A stretch of 64,000 nucleotides of DNA from an uncultured Stenotrophomonas sp. (GTDB lineage Bacteria; Pseudomonadota; Gammaproteobacteria; Xanthomonadales; Xanthomonadaceae): contig NZ_CAJYVQ010000010.1 of assembly GCF_913778665.1 (NCBI RefSeq), positions 124,001 to 188,000 of the forward strand, given 5' to 3'. Positions 1-9,671 of the stretch are shown in pieces. A model generated the notes under the pieces. The model was not told the DNA's origin and searched no databases. It was given only the letters and a program-made list of their open reading frames with translations. Position numbers and translations under genes: made by a program. The first letter of the stretch is position 1; each line of letters starts with the position of its first letter.

Positions 1-1005
1 GAAGGCGTGCGCGTGCGGACGCTGAAGGTGCTGCGGATCGCCTTTCTGTCGTCCACGGTGCTGGAATTCTTCGCGTCGGTCAGCGTGGCGATGGTCGCCC
101 TGTACCTGGGCCTGAGCTACCTGGGCATGATGTCGCTGCACTCGACGGTGCCGACGTTGGGCGCGGGCCTGTTCTGCCTGCTGCTGGCGCCGGAGTTCTA
201 TGCCCCGCTGCGGCGCCTGGCGGCGCACTACCACGACCGTGCCAACGCACTGGCCGCTGCGGCCGAGGTGGAACGCCTGCTGCAGTCACTGCCCGATGAG
301 CAGGGCCTGATCGAGAACGAGACCGCACCGTTGGCGGCGGAACCGGCCGAGGCCGCCTTGCCGCCGCTGCAGGCGCACGGACTGGTATTGCGTCCGCTGG
401 GGGCGCCGCACGATGTGCTGCAGGAACTGGATGTGGTGCTGGAACCGGGCCAGCGGCTGGCCTTGGTCGGCCCAAGCGGGTCCGGCAAGAGCACGCTGCT
501 GGAAGCGCTGGCCGGCTGGTTGCCGCCGCGCGCCGGCAAGCTGCAGTTGCGTCCCGGCGTGCAGGTGGCCTATGCCAGCCAGCGCCCGTACCTGTTCCAC
601 GGCAGCATCGCGGACAACCTGCGCCTGGCAGATCCCGGCGCCAGCGACGCGCGCCTGCGTGCGGTAGCCGAGGCTGCGCAGGTGCTGCAGTTCGCACAGC
701 GTTTGCCGCAGGGTCTGGATACGCTGATCGGCGAACGCGGTTTCGGCCTGTCCGGTGGCGAGGCGCGTCGTATCGGCCTGGCCCGGTTGCTGCTGCGCGA
801 CCCGCAGGTGCTGCTGCTGGATGAGCCGACCGCGTTTCTCGATGCCGATACCGAGGCGGCACTGCTGCGCAGTCTGGCCGCCTACGCGCGTGGTCGCAGC
901 GTAGTGGTTGCCACTCACAGCCCGGCGGTGATCGCCTGGGCCGACCGCTGCCTGCTGCTGCCGGAAGGACGCCTGGTCGAACCGGCACAGGCGGTGCGCG
1001 CATGA
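1..1005 (+). CDS. cydD: CydD, ABC exporter subunit (5' truncated)
   Basis: C-terminal 334 residues of one half of the heterodimeric CydDC ABC exporter, which moves glutathione/cysteine to the periplasm and is needed for cytochrome bd and c assembly. The reading frame is open from base 1, so the start lies outside the window. Visible parts are the last membrane helices (about residues 10-65), then an ATPase domain with Walker A GPSGSGKST, signature LSGGE and Walker B VLLLDEPTAFLD. The stop overlaps the cydC start by four bases (ATGA), so the two are translationally coupled. The assignment rests on the adjacent partner and the paired ABC half-transporter layout. Confidence 0.9.
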   Translation, partial: EGVRVRTLKVLRIAFLSSTVLEFFASVSVAMVALYLGLSYLGMMSLHSTVPTLGAGLFCLLLAPEFYAPLRRLAAHYHDRANALAAAAEVERLLQSLPDEQGLIENETAPLAAEPAEAALPPLQAHGLVLRPLGAPHDVLQELDVVLEPGQRLALVGPSGSGKSTLLEALAGWLPPRAGKLQLRPGVQVAYASQRPYLFHGSIADNLRLADPGASDARLRAVAEAAQVLQFAQRLPQGLDTLIGERGFGLSGGEARRIGLARLLLRDPQVLLLDEPTAFLDADTEAALLRSLAAYARGRSVVVATHSPAVIAWADRCLLLPEGRLVEPAQAVRA

Positions 1006-2675
1006 GCCGTTCGCCGGATTCGCTGCGCGCGGTGTTCCTGCGTCATCGGCCGCGCCTGCTGCTGACGATCCTGCTGTTGTGGACCACCATGCTGGCCGGC
1101 ACTGCATTGCTGGGCCTGTCCGGTGGATTCCTCACCGCGGCCGCGTTGGCCGGTGCGGCCGGCCTCGGTCAGGGCTTCAACTTCTTCTCGCCCTCTGCGG
1201 GTATCCGCGGGTTGACCATGGCGCGCATCGTGTCGCGCTACTTCGAAAAGCTGGTGGGCCACGATGCGACCCTGCGCATCGCGCGCGACCTGCGCGTGTG
1301 GTTCTTCCGCCGCGCGCTGCCATTGGCACCGGCACGGCTGGGAGCCACGCGCACCGGCGATCTGCTGGCGCGCCTGCTCGGTGACATCGGTGAAGTGGAC
1401 GGCCTGCTGGTGCGTGCGATCGGGCCGCTGGTGGCATTGGGTGCGCTGTCACTGGTGGCGGTGGCCTCGGCGGCGCTGATCCTGCCGGCGGCCGCGCTGC
1501 TGCTGGCAATGCTGGCGCTGTTGATCGCGTTCGGTGTGCCGTGGCTGGGCGTGCGCGGCCACGATGATGAAGAGGCCGATCGTGCCGCGCATCGCGCCGC
1601 ACTGCGCACGGCCGCATTCGAGGGCCTGGAAGGCGCGGGGGATCTGGCGGCGCTGCATGCCGATGCGGCCTGGCAGTTGAAGGTGCGGGTGGCGGCCAAG
1701 CAGCTGGCCGCGCGCGACCGGCGTCGTCGCTGGCGCTTGATCGCGGCCTCGACCCTGCATGGGCTGGTCGCCGGGCTGGGCCTGGTGGCGATGCTGGCGC
1801 TGGCCCTGCACGCCACCGAGCAACAGCGCATTGCGCCGGAAATGGCCGCAGGCCTGGTATTCCTCACCGTCGCGCTGATCGAACTGTGGGCCGGCATAGG
1901 GCTGGCGTGGCAATCGCTGCAGGCCGGTCGGATCGCCGCTGACCGCCTGCAGGCCATTGTCGAGCAGCCGCTGACGGTGCAGGACCCCGCAGTGCCGCAG
2001 CCAGTACCGCAAGCCGCGCGCGTGCAATGGGACGATGTGCATTTCCAGTGGCCAAGTGCGGCGCGACCGGTGCTGAACGGCCTGCAGCTGACCCTGGCGC
2101 CCGGCGAACGCATCGCGATCCGTGGCGACAGCGGCAGTGGCAAGACCACGCTGTCCAGCCTGTTGCTGCGTTTGTGGGACCCGCAGCAGGGGCGGCTGAC
2201 CTACGGCGGCAGGGACCTGCGTGATTTCGCCCAGGCCGACTGGCACCGGCAGCTGGCGTGGTTGCCGCAGAATGCACCGGTGTTTGCCGGAACCGTGGCC
2301 GAGAATCTGCGCCTCGGTGATCCGCAGGCCAGCGATGCTGCGTTGTGGGCGGTGTTGCGCCGCGTGCGCCTGGGCGAGTGGGCCGAGCGCAACGGTGGCC
2401 TGCAGGCGTGGGTCGGTGAGAACGGTGCGACCCTGTCGGCGGGTCAGGCGCGGCGCCTGGCACTGGCCCGCGCGCTGCTGCGCAATGCGCCGATCCTGCT
2501 GCTGGACGAACCCACCGAAGGCCTGGACGTGGATACTGCGCACGCGCTGCTGCAGGATCTTGTTGGGCTGCTGGACGGCCGCAGCCTGTTGATGATCACC
2601 CACGATGATCTGCCCGAAGGCGTGGTTGATGCGCAGTACCGGATGCGTGATGGCGTGCTGGTCCGCGAGCCGTGA
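1002..2675 (+). CDS. cydC: CydC, partner subunit of CydDC exporter
   Basis: A 557-residue inner-membrane ABC half-transporter that pairs with CydD to export reduced thiols to the periplasm. The N-terminal ~320 residues form the six-helix membrane domain. The ATPase domain follows, with Walker A GDSGSGKTT near residue 375, signature LSAGQ (Ala in place of the usual Gly, as tolerated in one half of asymmetric heterodimers) and Walker B ILLLDEPTEGLD. The ATG overlaps the cydD stop. The length is close to that of E. coli CydC. The next gene is convergent on the other strand only 26 bases away. Confidence 0.92.
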   Translation: MSRSPDSLRAVFLRHRPRLLLTILLLWTTMLAGTALLGLSGGFLTAAALAGAAGLGQGFNFFSPSAGIRGLTMARIVSRYFEKLVGHDATLRIARDLRVWFFRRALPLAPARLGATRTGDLLARLLGDIGEVDGLLVRAIGPLVALGALSLVAVASAALILPAAALLLAMLALLIAFGVPWLGVRGHDDEEADRAAHRAALRTAAFEGLEGAGDLAALHADAAWQLKVRVAAKQLAARDRRRRWRLIAASTLHGLVAGLGLVAMLALALHATEQQRIAPEMAAGLVFLTVALIELWAGIGLAWQSLQAGRIAADRLQAIVEQPLTVQDPAVPQPVPQAARVQWDDVHFQWPSAARPVLNGLQLTLAPGERIAIRGDSGSGKTTLSSLLLRLWDPQQGRLTYGGRDLRDFAQADWHRQLAWLPQNAPVFAGTVAENLRLGDPQASDAALWAVLRRVRLGEWAERNGGLQAWVGENGATLSAGQARRLALARALLRNAPILLLDEPTEGLDVDTAHALLQDLVGLLDGRSLLMITHDDLPEGVVDAQYRMRDGVLVREP

Positions 2676-2701
2676 ATGGCCGGAACTACCGATTGCGAGG
2701 G

Positions 2702-3046
2702 TTACCGCGAAAACTCGCGCAGCATCACCGCGATCGAGGCCACGTTGGCCAGCACGCACAGCCAGAACACCCACTGGAATGCGGCCTTGCGATGCTTGTG
2801 GCGGAACACGGCCTGGCCGAGCAGCGCGCCGGGCCAGCCGCCGGCGAACGCCAGCAGCTGCAGCGTGCGTTCCGGAATCCGCCATTGCTTTCGCTGGGCC
2901 GCGCGCTTGTCATGGCCGTACAGCCCGAACGACACCGCGCTGGCCAGCAGGCACCAGCCGGCCAGCCACAATGGCAGCACGCCGCTGATCATCAACGCGA
3001 TCAAGGCGCCGAAGGCGGCCAGCGCCAGGTTGCGCCGCCAGCCCAC
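2702..3046 (-). CDS. DUF1294 family small membrane protein
   Basis: A 114-residue protein with two N-terminal hydrophobic segments (about residues 5-45), then the family hallmark: a YGHDKRAAQ-type motif, the stretch GGWPGALLGQ, RHKHRKAAFQ and a last hydrophobic segment. DUF1294 proteins are small inner-membrane proteins of unknown function, in some species fused to a cold-shock domain; here there is no such domain. The gene begins one base after the metX-family stop, so it is probably cotranscribed behind it. Confidence 0.8.
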   Translation of the reverse strand: MGWRRNLALAAFGALIALMISGVLPLWLAGWCLLASAVSFGLYGHDKRAAQRKQWRIPERTLQLLAFAGGWPGALLGQAVFRHKHRKAAFQWVFWLCVLANVASIAVMLREFSR

Positions 3047-4159
3047 TTACAGCGCGTCGAGGAAGCCGCGCACGGCCGGGCCGAATCGATCGAAATCGAC
3101 CAGGAAGGCATCGTGGCCCTGTGGTGATTCCAGGCCGATGAATTTCGCATCGGCACCGCCGGCGCGCAGGCCATCGGCGACCTGTTGCTGCTGCTGCACC
3201 GGGAACAGGATGTCGGTGTTGGCGCCGATGGCCAGCGCCTTCTCCACCCGGATCTTCGCCAGCCCGGCCAACACGTCACCGTCGGCATACTCGGCCAGAT
3301 CGAACCAGTCCATGGAACGGCTCAGGTACAGGTAGCAGTTCGGATCGAAGAAGCGCACGAAACGCCGCGCGTGGCCTTCCAGATAGCTCTCCACCTGAAA
3401 CTCCAGGCCGAACGGATCGTCGTCGGTCTGGTCTGAATCGAGCCGCACGCGGCCGAAACGGCCATCCCATTCAAGCGCCGAACGGTAGGTGATCACGCCC
3501 AGTTTGCGCGCCATGCGCATGCCGGACTCCGGGTACTCGGCGTCATCGTAATGGCCGCCGTTCCAGCGCGGATCGAGACGGATTGCCTCGCGCTGCAGCG
3601 AACGGATCGCGATCGAGAACGGCAGCGCTTGCGCACTGCCGGAAATGTTGACGTGGCTGCGCGCGATGCCTGGATGCAGCATCAGCACTGCCAGGGCAGT
3701 CATGCCGCCCATCGAATTGCCGATCACGCAGGCCAGCTGTTCGATGCCCAGGGCGCGCACGACTTCGATGGCGGCGCGTGCGCCGTCTTCCACCGACAGT
3801 TCCGGAAAGTCGAGGCGATAGGGCTCGCCGGTCGCCGGGTTCAGCGAAGCCGGGCCGGTCGAGCCCTTGCAGCTGCCCAGCGAATTGATGCACACCACGA
3901 ACCAGCGGTCGGTATCGATTGGCTTGCCGGAGCCGACCATCGCTTCCCACCAGCCTGGTGCCGGGTTGGCGTCGTTGGCGGCAGCATGCGCGTCCGGCGA
4001 CAGGCCGGTGACGATCAGGATCGCGTTGCTGGCATCGGCGGCCAGCGTTCCCCAGGTTTCGTAGGCCACGCGCGCACCATGCAGGGCGCCACCGCGCTTG
4101 AATGGGAACGGCGAGGGCAGGGCATGGAAACGGGTGCCGGGCGGGATGAATTCGGTCAT
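3047..4159 (-). CDS. metX: MetX-family acyltransferase, probable serine O-succinyltransferase
   Basis: An alpha/beta-hydrolase-fold acyltransferase of 370 residues. The nucleophile Ser is in GNSMGG (about residue 149). The catalytic Asp and His are expected in the C-terminal third; GANTDILFP and SPQGHDAFL are visible. The family includes homoserine O-acetyl- and O-succinyltransferases. The oxyanion-side motif here reads NSLGSCKGSTGPAS rather than the usual NxLGGCxGTTGPxS; as I recall, this version marks the Xanthomonadales enzymes that succinylate L-serine and so feed cysteine rather than methionine synthesis. I chose the ATG at 4159; a GTG two codons upstream is also in frame. No clear ribosome-binding site separates them. 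The substrate is inferred from motifs, not proven. Confidence 0.75.
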   Translation of the reverse strand: MTEFIPPGTRFHALPSPFPFKRGGALHGARVAYETWGTLAADASNAILIVTGLSPDAHAAANDANPAPGWWEAMVGSGKPIDTDRWFVVCINSLGSCKGSTGPASLNPATGEPYRLDFPELSVEDGARAAIEVVRALGIEQLACVIGNSMGGMTALAVLMLHPGIARSHVNISGSAQALPFSIAIRSLQREAIRLDPRWNGGHYDDAEYPESGMRMARKLGVITYRSALEWDGRFGRVRLDSDQTDDDPFGLEFQVESYLEGHARRFVRFFDPNCYLYLSRSMDWFDLAEYADGDVLAGLAKIRVEKALAIGANTDILFPVQQQQQVADGLRAGGADAKFIGLESPQGHDAFLVDFDRFGPAVRGFLDAL

Positions 4160-4231
4160 GCGCACATTCTAACGGCGCCGGATGTGCAGCTGGCGACACG
4201 CTGGTTTCCGGCGGCACTACCGGGTGGCGCG

Positions 4232-5218
4232 TTACGGAAACCGCAGCTCCACGACACCCTCATGCGGCAGGCTAACCTTCACCGGCACGCTCTGCAGGTC
4301 GTCGTTGCTGCGGTTGGCGCTGCCGCTGCGCGAGATGCGCGCCAGCACTTCCACTTCGCGATGCGCCGACAGCGGTGCGGTGGGCATCGGGCTGTCACCG
4401 TCGCCGAGTGCGACCGTGGCGGGGAAGCTGGCCAGTGGCAGCTTGCGCGCGGCGACCGGCATTGGCGGCCCTCCCACGGCGCGTGCGAGCACGAAGACCT
4501 GGGTGCTGGCTGGCCACTCGGCGTTATGCAAGGCAGGCAGCTGCACGCGCACCTGCAGCAACGCCGGTGGCACTGCCGCCGTTGCATCGGGCGCCTGGCC
4601 GGCGGCGTCGCGGGCGATCGCGATCTGCGCCTGCAGTGCCTGCGCGGCGCCCGGCTCCAGTCGCGACAGCAGGCTGCTCCAGACATCGGCGGCGTCGGCA
4701 TTCCTGCCGCGTTGGCGCAGGGCGATGCCCAGCAGCCAGCTGGCGCGCTCGGCATCCGGGGCCAGCGTGCGTGCTTGCTGCAACCATGCGACCGCAGCGT
4801 CATCGAACTGCTTTTCGGGGTCGGCCTGCGCACGCGCCTGCGCCGCCTCCACCAGCACGCCCGGGTCGTCCGGCGCCAGTGCCGCTGCGCGCGCGAATGC
4901 CTCGGCCGCGGCGTTCGCATTGCCCAGCTCCGCCTGCGAACGGCCCAGCAGCGCCCAACCATCGGCACGCTGCGGATCACGCTTCAGCGCGGCCTGCAGG
5001 GCCTGCACTCCATCACGCAGCGTCGCCACCGACGGCGCCGGCTCCACGCGTGCGGCGCGCGGATCGCCCACCAGCAGATACAGGCAGGCACCGGCCACGC
5101 CGAGCGCAATCACGCCCACTGCGAAGCCGCGACGACCGTGGTGGCGCAGCGGCCACAGCACCAGCGCGGCCGTCATCGCCGCCACTACGCCAGCGAGCAG
5201 GGTCAGCCAGTGGCTCAC
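4232..5218 (-). CDS. ccmI: CcmI, apocytochrome c chaperone with TPRs
   Basis: A 328-residue last member of the ccm operon. Two N-terminal transmembrane helices (about residues 5-24 and 32-51) are followed by a periplasmic domain with tetratricopeptide repeats (DGWALLGRSQAELGNA and similar, residues ~70-190) and a C-terminal beta-rich domain. CcmI hands apocytochrome c to the CcmFH heme ligation complex. The start overlaps the ccmH stop by four bases. The membrane-plus-TPR layout fits the CcmI family, although the N-terminal membrane part is short. Confidence 0.85.
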   Translation of the reverse strand: MSHWLTLLAGVVAAMTAALVLWPLRHHGRRGFAVGVIALGVAGACLYLLVGDPRAARVEPAPSVATLRDGVQALQAALKRDPQRADGWALLGRSQAELGNANAAAEAFARAAALAPDDPGVLVEAAQARAQADPEKQFDDAAVAWLQQARTLAPDAERASWLLGIALRQRGRNADAADVWSSLLSRLEPGAAQALQAQIAIARDAAGQAPDATAAVPPALLQVRVQLPALHNAEWPASTQVFVLARAVGGPPMPVAARKLPLASFPATVALGDGDSPMPTAPLSAHREVEVLARISRSGSANRSNDDLQSVPVKVSLPHEGVVELRFP

Positions 5219-5664
5219 CAGCCGTCTCCTTCATCGGGCTTCCCAGCCGATGGAGCCGCAACCCTGCGGCCACGGCGGCGGACGATGCCCAGCACCACCA
5301 GCGCGCCCGCACCCAGCAACAGCAATGGGCCGCCCCACAACAACCAGGTGCCCGGCTGCAACGGTGGCTGGTAGAGCACGAACTGGCCGTAGCGGGCGAC
5401 CAGGAACTGCTTGATCTGCGCGTCGTTGTGGCCCTGCTGCATCAGCTGAAGGACCTCGCGGCGCAGGTCCTGGGCGATCTGTGCGTTGGAATCGGCCAGC
5501 GACTGGTTCTGGCACTGCACGCAGCGCAGCTGCGCGGCCAGGTCATGGAAGCGACGCTCTTCGGCGCCATCACGGAACTGCAGCGGCTGCGGATCGTGCA
5601 CCGGCTGCTGGGCCAGTGTGGCCAGCGGCATCAGCAGGAGCAGCAACACCCGCAGCCAGCGCAT
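5215..5664 (-). CDS. ccmH: CcmH, thioredoxin-like heme ligation factor
   Basis: A 149-residue membrane-anchored periplasmic protein. A signal sequence (MRWLRVLLLLLMPLATLA) is followed by the redox motif LRCVQCQNQS, which reduces the CXXCH cysteines of apocytochrome c. A C-terminal transmembrane helix lies near residues 105-125, followed by a basic tail. I chose the internal ATG at 5664 because it places the signal peptide at the terminus; 12 extra upstream codons are charged and unlike the family. It overlaps ccmI by four bases and lies four bases from ccmG. Confidence 0.9.
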   Translation of the reverse strand: MRWLRVLLLLLMPLATLAQQPVHDPQPLQFRDGAEERRFHDLAAQLRCVQCQNQSLADSNAQIAQDLRREVLQLMQQGHNDAQIKQFLVARYGQFVLYQPPLQPGTWLLWGGPLLLLGAGALVVLGIVRRRGRRVAAPSAGKPDEGDGW

Positions 5665-5668
5665 CGAC

Positions 5669-6286
5669 TTACGGCGCCGTGCGCACAGAGGTGCCGGCAT
5701 TGCCCTGGGCCTTCTCGATCTTTTCCAGCGCCGGGATCAGCTTGGTGTCCACTACCTGCTGGGTCATTGCGCCGCTGTACTTCCAGCGCACGATGCCACT
5801 GCCATCGACCAGGAAGGTCTCCGGCGCAGCGGTCACGCCCCAGTCGATCGCGGTACGGCCTTCAACATCGCTGAGCACCACCATGAACGGATTGCCCAGC
5901 TGTTCCAGCCAGTGCAGCGCGTCGGTCGGGTCGTCCTTCCAGTTGTAGCCGATCACGCGCACGCGCTTGCTTTCGGCGAAGCGGGTCAGCACCGGGTGTT
6001 CCTCGCGGCAGGCCGCACACCAGCTGCCCCATACGTTCAGCAGGTAGGGCGCGCCGCGCAGGTCGTCGCTGTGCACGATCATTTCCGGGTCGTGCAGCAC
6101 CGGCAGCGCGAAGGCCGGCGCCGGCTTGTCGATCAGTGCCGAGGGCAGCACGTCGCGCTGCGGGTCTCCCGATTTCATCACCCCGTAGATCATCAGCCCG
6201 AGCAGGCCGAAGAAGAACAGCACGCCGATCACGATGGCTACCGGCGGCAGCGGGCGGGAGGGGCGCGGGGCGGGGGACTCGGACAT
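5669..6286 (-). CDS. ccmG: CcmG/DsbE thiol:disulfide oxidoreductase
   Basis: A 205-residue periplasmic thioredoxin-fold protein tethered by an N-terminal helix (about residues 14-36). The active site is WCAAC in GSWCAACREEHP, with the cis-Pro loop TAAPETFLVD. It keeps apocytochrome and CcmH cysteines reduced for heme attachment. The ATG at 6286 was chosen because the membrane anchor then starts near residue 14; in-frame codons upstream fall inside ccmF. Eight bases separate it from the ccmF stop. Confidence 0.92.
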   Translation of the reverse strand: MSESPAPRPSRPLPPVAIVIGVLFFFGLLGLMIYGVMKSGDPQRDVLPSALIDKPAPAFALPVLHDPEMIVHSDDLRGAPYLLNVWGSWCAACREEHPVLTRFAESKRVRVIGYNWKDDPTDALHWLEQLGNPFMVVLSDVEGRTAIDWGVTAAPETFLVDGSGIVRWKYSGAMTQQVVDTKLIPALEKIEKAQGNAGTSVRTAP

Positions 6287-6294
6287 GTAAACTC

Positions 6295-8214
6295 CTACGG
6301 ACGGCGGAAACGGCGGTCGGCGGCGGTAATGAATCCGCCCAGGGCCATCAGCAGTGCGCCCAGCCAGATCCAGCGCACGAACGGCTTGATGTGTACCCGT
6401 ACCGCCCATGCATTGTTGCCCAGCGGCTCGCCCAATGCCACGTAGACATCACCGTCGAAGCGTGCATCGATGCCGGCCTCGGTCATCACCTGGCCGCCAC
6501 TGGCGTACTGGCGCTTCTCAGGGTGCAGCAGGGCCTGTTCACGGCCGTTGCGGAACACCCGCAGATGACCGCGGTCGGCGATGAAATTCGGGCCTTCGCG
6601 ATGGTCCACGCCCTCGAAGCGCACTTCGTAACGGCCGACCACCAGCTGCTGGCCCGGCGCCAGCGCCACCTCGCGCTGCACATTCAGCGCTTCCACCAGC
6701 AGCGCGCCGGCCAGGAACACGGCGATGCCGGTGTGGGCGACGATCATGCCGAGCATCTCGGCGGTGAAGCGACCATTGCCGCGCAGCCGCTGCCAGACGA
6801 AACGCGCGGTGCCGAGCCCGACCCAGGCCGCTGCGGCAACGCCGAGGCCGGCCTTCCAGCCGTTCTGCGGCGCCTTCCACCAGGCCAGCGCACCGAGCAG
6901 CACGGCCAGGCCCAGCCACGGCGCCAGCAGCGCGAACGCACGCGAGGCCTGGTCGCGCTGCCACTTCACCAGCGGGCCGAACGGCAACAGCAGCACCATC
7001 GGCGCCATCAGCAGCAGGAACAGGCTGCCAAAGTAGGGCGGCCCGACCGAGATCTTGCCCAGCGACAGCGCATCGGCCAGCAGCGGGTACAGCGTGCCCA
7101 GCAGCACCATCGCGCAGGCGGTGGCCAGCAGCAGGTTGTTGGCCAACAGCAGGGTCTCGCGCGAGGCGGCGGTGAAGCCGCGGCGCGGATCGTCGGCGTC
7201 CACGCTCAACTGGCTGGCGCGCAGGGCATACAGCAGCAGGCTGCCGCCGACCAGCACCGACAGGAAGATCAGGATGAACAGGCCGCGCGAAGGATCGGCG
7301 GCAAACGAATGCACGCTGGTCAGCACGCCGGAGCGCACCAGGAAGGTGCCCAGCAGCGATAGCGCGAAGGCGGCGATCGCCAGCAGCAGGGTCCAGCTGC
7401 CGAAAGTGCCGCGCTTTTCGGTGACGGCTTGTGAGTGGATCAGCGCAGCACCCACCAGCCAGGGCATGAAGCTGGCGTTCTCGACCGGGTCCCAGAACCA
7501 CCAGCCGCCCCAGCCCAGCTCGTAGTAGGCCCACCAGCTGCCCAGCGCGATGCCCATGGTCAGGAACGCCCAGGCGACGTTGGTCCACGGCCGCGTCCAG
7601 CGCAGCCAGCGCGCGTCGACGCGGCCTTCCAGCAGTGCCGCCACCGCGAACGCGAACGGCACCGCGAAGCCGACGTAGCCCAGGTACAGCATCGGCGGGT
7701 GGATGATCAGGCCCGGGTCCTGCAGCAGCGGGTTGAGGTCGCGGCCTTCCAGCGGCGCCGGGTTCAGGCGCAGGAACGGATTGGAGGTGAAGATCAGGAA
7801 GGCGAGGAAGCCGACGCTGACGATGCCCATCACCGCCAGCACGCGCGCCTGCACCGGTGCCGGCAGGTGCTGCGAGAACACCGCCACAGCACCGGTCCAC
7901 AGCGCCAGCACCAGCGCCCACATCAGCAGCGAGCCCTCGTGCGCGCCCCATACCGCTGAATAGCGGTAGATCATCGGCAGCAGTGAATTGGAGTTCTCGG
8001 CCACGTAGCGCACCGAGAAGTCCTGCTGCACGAACGCAGCGGTCAGGACCGCGAACGCGCCGGCCAGCAGCAGCAACTGCGCGAACGCAGCCGGCCGGGC
8101 CACCGCCATCCACGCCGGGTTGTTGCGGTGGGCGCCGGCCAGCGGAAGGCCGGCCTGCAGCAGGGAGGCCAGCAGCGCGCACAACAGCAGGATCTGACCC
8201 AGTTCGGGCAGCAC
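6295..8214 (-). CDS. ccmF: CcmF, cytochrome c heme lyase subunit
   Basis: A 639-residue polytopic inner-membrane protein, the heme ligation component that joins holo-CcmE heme to apocytochrome c. Around 14 hydrophobic segments are visible. The tryptophan-rich heme-handling motif WGGWWFWDPVENASF lies near residues 235-250, and conserved His-containing loops flank it (HEGSLLMW near residue 92). Length and motif are typical of CcmF. It sits directly downstream of ccmE with no gap. Confidence 0.95.
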   Translation of the reverse strand: MLPELGQILLLCALLASLLQAGLPLAGAHRNNPAWMAVARPAAFAQLLLLAGAFAVLTAAFVQQDFSVRYVAENSNSLLPMIYRYSAVWGAHEGSLLMWALVLALWTGAVAVFSQHLPAPVQARVLAVMGIVSVGFLAFLIFTSNPFLRLNPAPLEGRDLNPLLQDPGLIIHPPMLYLGYVGFAVPFAFAVAALLEGRVDARWLRWTRPWTNVAWAFLTMGIALGSWWAYYELGWGGWWFWDPVENASFMPWLVGAALIHSQAVTEKRGTFGSWTLLLAIAAFALSLLGTFLVRSGVLTSVHSFAADPSRGLFILIFLSVLVGGSLLLYALRASQLSVDADDPRRGFTAASRETLLLANNLLLATACAMVLLGTLYPLLADALSLGKISVGPPYFGSLFLLLMAPMVLLLPFGPLVKWQRDQASRAFALLAPWLGLAVLLGALAWWKAPQNGWKAGLGVAAAAWVGLGTARFVWQRLRGNGRFTAEMLGMIVAHTGIAVFLAGALLVEALNVQREVALAPGQQLVVGRYEVRFEGVDHREGPNFIADRGHLRVFRNGREQALLHPEKRQYASGGQVMTEAGIDARFDGDVYVALGEPLGNNAWAVRVHIKPFVRWIWLGALLMALGGFITAADRRFRRP

Positions 8215-8676
8215 TCAGCGCACCTCGGGCGCCGTTACCGGCACGTCATGCTTGCGATGGGCGTCGCCCATCTTGTCGGCCACTTCCTTCGGCACATACG
8301 TTTCATCGTGCTTGGCCAGCACTTCGTCGGCGACGAAGACACCGTCCTGCAGGCGGCCACTGGCGACCACGGCGGTGCCTTCGGCAAACATGTCCGGCAG
8401 GATCCGCGAGGTGGTCACCGGCAGCTGTGCATCGCCATCGGTCACCTCGAAGCGCGCCTCCAGCGAGCCGACCGGACGGTTGAAGGAGCCCTTCACCACC
8501 ATGCCGCCCAAGCGGAAGCGCGACTGCGCATCAACGTCGCCGCGCAGCACTTCGGCGGGCGTGTACAGGTAGGCGATGTTGCGCTCCAGCGCCATCGCCA
8601 CCAATGCGGTGGCCAGGCCGGAGGCGAGCAGGGCCAGCAGCACCCAGGCCATGCGTCGACGCTGCACTGGTGTCAT
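8215..8676 (-). CDS. ccmE: CcmE, periplasmic heme chaperone
   Basis: A 153-residue heme chaperone. One N-terminal membrane anchor ([20 protein letters not shown]) precedes a beta-barrel domain that receives heme from CcmC. The covalent heme-binding His is in [11 protein letters not shown]. The C-terminus has further His residues. I chose the ATG at 8676, which overlaps the ccmD stop by four bases; longer readings run through ccmD in another frame and lack family sequence. Confidence 0.93.
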   Translation of the reverse strand: MTPVQRRRMAWVLLALLASGLATALVAMALERNIAYLYTPAEVLRGDVDAQSRFRLGGMVVKGSFNRPVGSLEARFEVTDGDAQLPVTTSRILPDMFAEGTAVVASGRLQDGVFVADEVLAKHDETYVPKEVADKMGDAHRKHDVPVTAPEVR

Positions 8677-8861
8677 CGTTCCAGCTCCGTCGGTAGCGAG
8701 ACCGCCGCATCCTGCCTGCCGGCGCGGGCCTGCTGCCGCTGCTGGCGGGCCAGTGCCAGCCGGCGTGCCACGCGCAGGCGCAGCCACGAACCGATGGCAT
8801 CGGCGCTGAGCACCAGCACGAACACGGCGTAGGCACCGATCACATAGGGCAGGTGGGTCAT
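8673..8861 (-). CDS. ccmD: CcmD, small heme exporter protein
   Basis: A 62-residue single-helix membrane protein that helps release holo-CcmE from the CcmABC complex. The helix ([19 protein letters not shown]) is followed by a strongly basic cytoplasmic tail rich in Arg and Gln. Identity rests on size, topology and its invariable place between ccmC and ccmE. It overlaps both neighbours by four bases, which fixes the ATG at 8861. Confidence 0.88.
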   Translation of the reverse strand: MTHLPYVIGAYAVFVLVLSADAIGSWLRLRVARRLALARQQRQQARAGRQDAAVSLPTELER

Positions 8862-9628
8862 GGCTGGGCCTCCCCGGCCGCGCGGGCGGCTTCGACGCGA
8901 CCACCGACCCAGGCCTTGCCGGCCTCGCGGTCGAGGTTGTCGGCACGTGCCTTGGCCAGCACCGAACCGGCGAACCAGAACTTGGTGCCGATCACCATCC
9001 ACCACAGCGGCGCAATCATCGCGCTGCTGATTGCCGATTCACCGAACACATTGATCGACTGGCGCTGATGCAGGCCGCCCCACCAGTCCACCGAATAGCG
9101 GATCACCGGCAGCAGGCTGACGCCGACGATGGCCAGCAGGCCGGCCGCACGCGCGGCGCTGCGGCGGTCCTCGATCGCGTGGTACAGGCCGATCACGCCC
9201 AGGTACAGGAACAGCAGCACCAGCTCACTGGTCATGCGCGGGTCCCAGTCCCACCAGGTGCCCCAGGTGCCCTTGCCCCAGATGCTGCCGGTCAGCAGGG
9301 TGATCAGGGTGAAGCCGGCGCCCATCGGCGCGCAGGCCATGGCCAGAATCTCGCAGACCTTGATCCGCCAGATCAGCGCGATGGCCGCATACAGCGCCAT
9401 CAGCGCGAACACGAACAGGCTCATCCAGGCGCTGGGCACGTGGATGTAGAGGATGCGGAAGCTGTCCAGCTGCTTGGCTTCCGGTGGCACCACCAGCAGC
9501 GCCTGCCACATGCCGACCAGCAGCACCGGCACCGCGGCGAGGTAGAACACCCGCGACCAGCGGGCAGCAAAACGGTCGAACGTGGGCGGTGAACCGAGTT
9601 GGTGGAACCAGCGGACAATCGGATTCAT
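8858..9628 (-). CDS. ccmC: CcmC, heme handling protein
   Basis: A 256-residue six-helix inner-membrane protein that presents heme to CcmE. The family signature [15 protein letters not shown] is seen near residues 120-135, with conserved His in the flanking loops ([10 protein letters not shown] and LYHAIEDRR). It starts 43 bases after the ccmB stop on the same strand, the largest gap inside this operon. Confidence 0.95.
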   Translation of the reverse strand: MNPIVRWFHQLGSPPTFDRFAARWSRVFYLAAVPVLLVGMWQALLVVPPEAKQLDSFRILYIHVPSAWMSLFVFALMALYAAIALIWRIKVCEILAMACAPMGAGFTLITLLTGSIWGKGTWGTWWDWDPRMTSELVLLFLYLGVIGLYHAIEDRRSAARAAGLLAIVGVSLLPVIRYSVDWWGGLHQRQSINVFGESAISSAMIAPLWWMVIGTKFWFAGSVLAKARADNLDREAGKAWVGGRVEAARAAGEAQP

Positions 9629-9671
9629 GCGTGGCGGCTATCCAGCAGGGGTGGATTGGCTCTCAGCTCGG

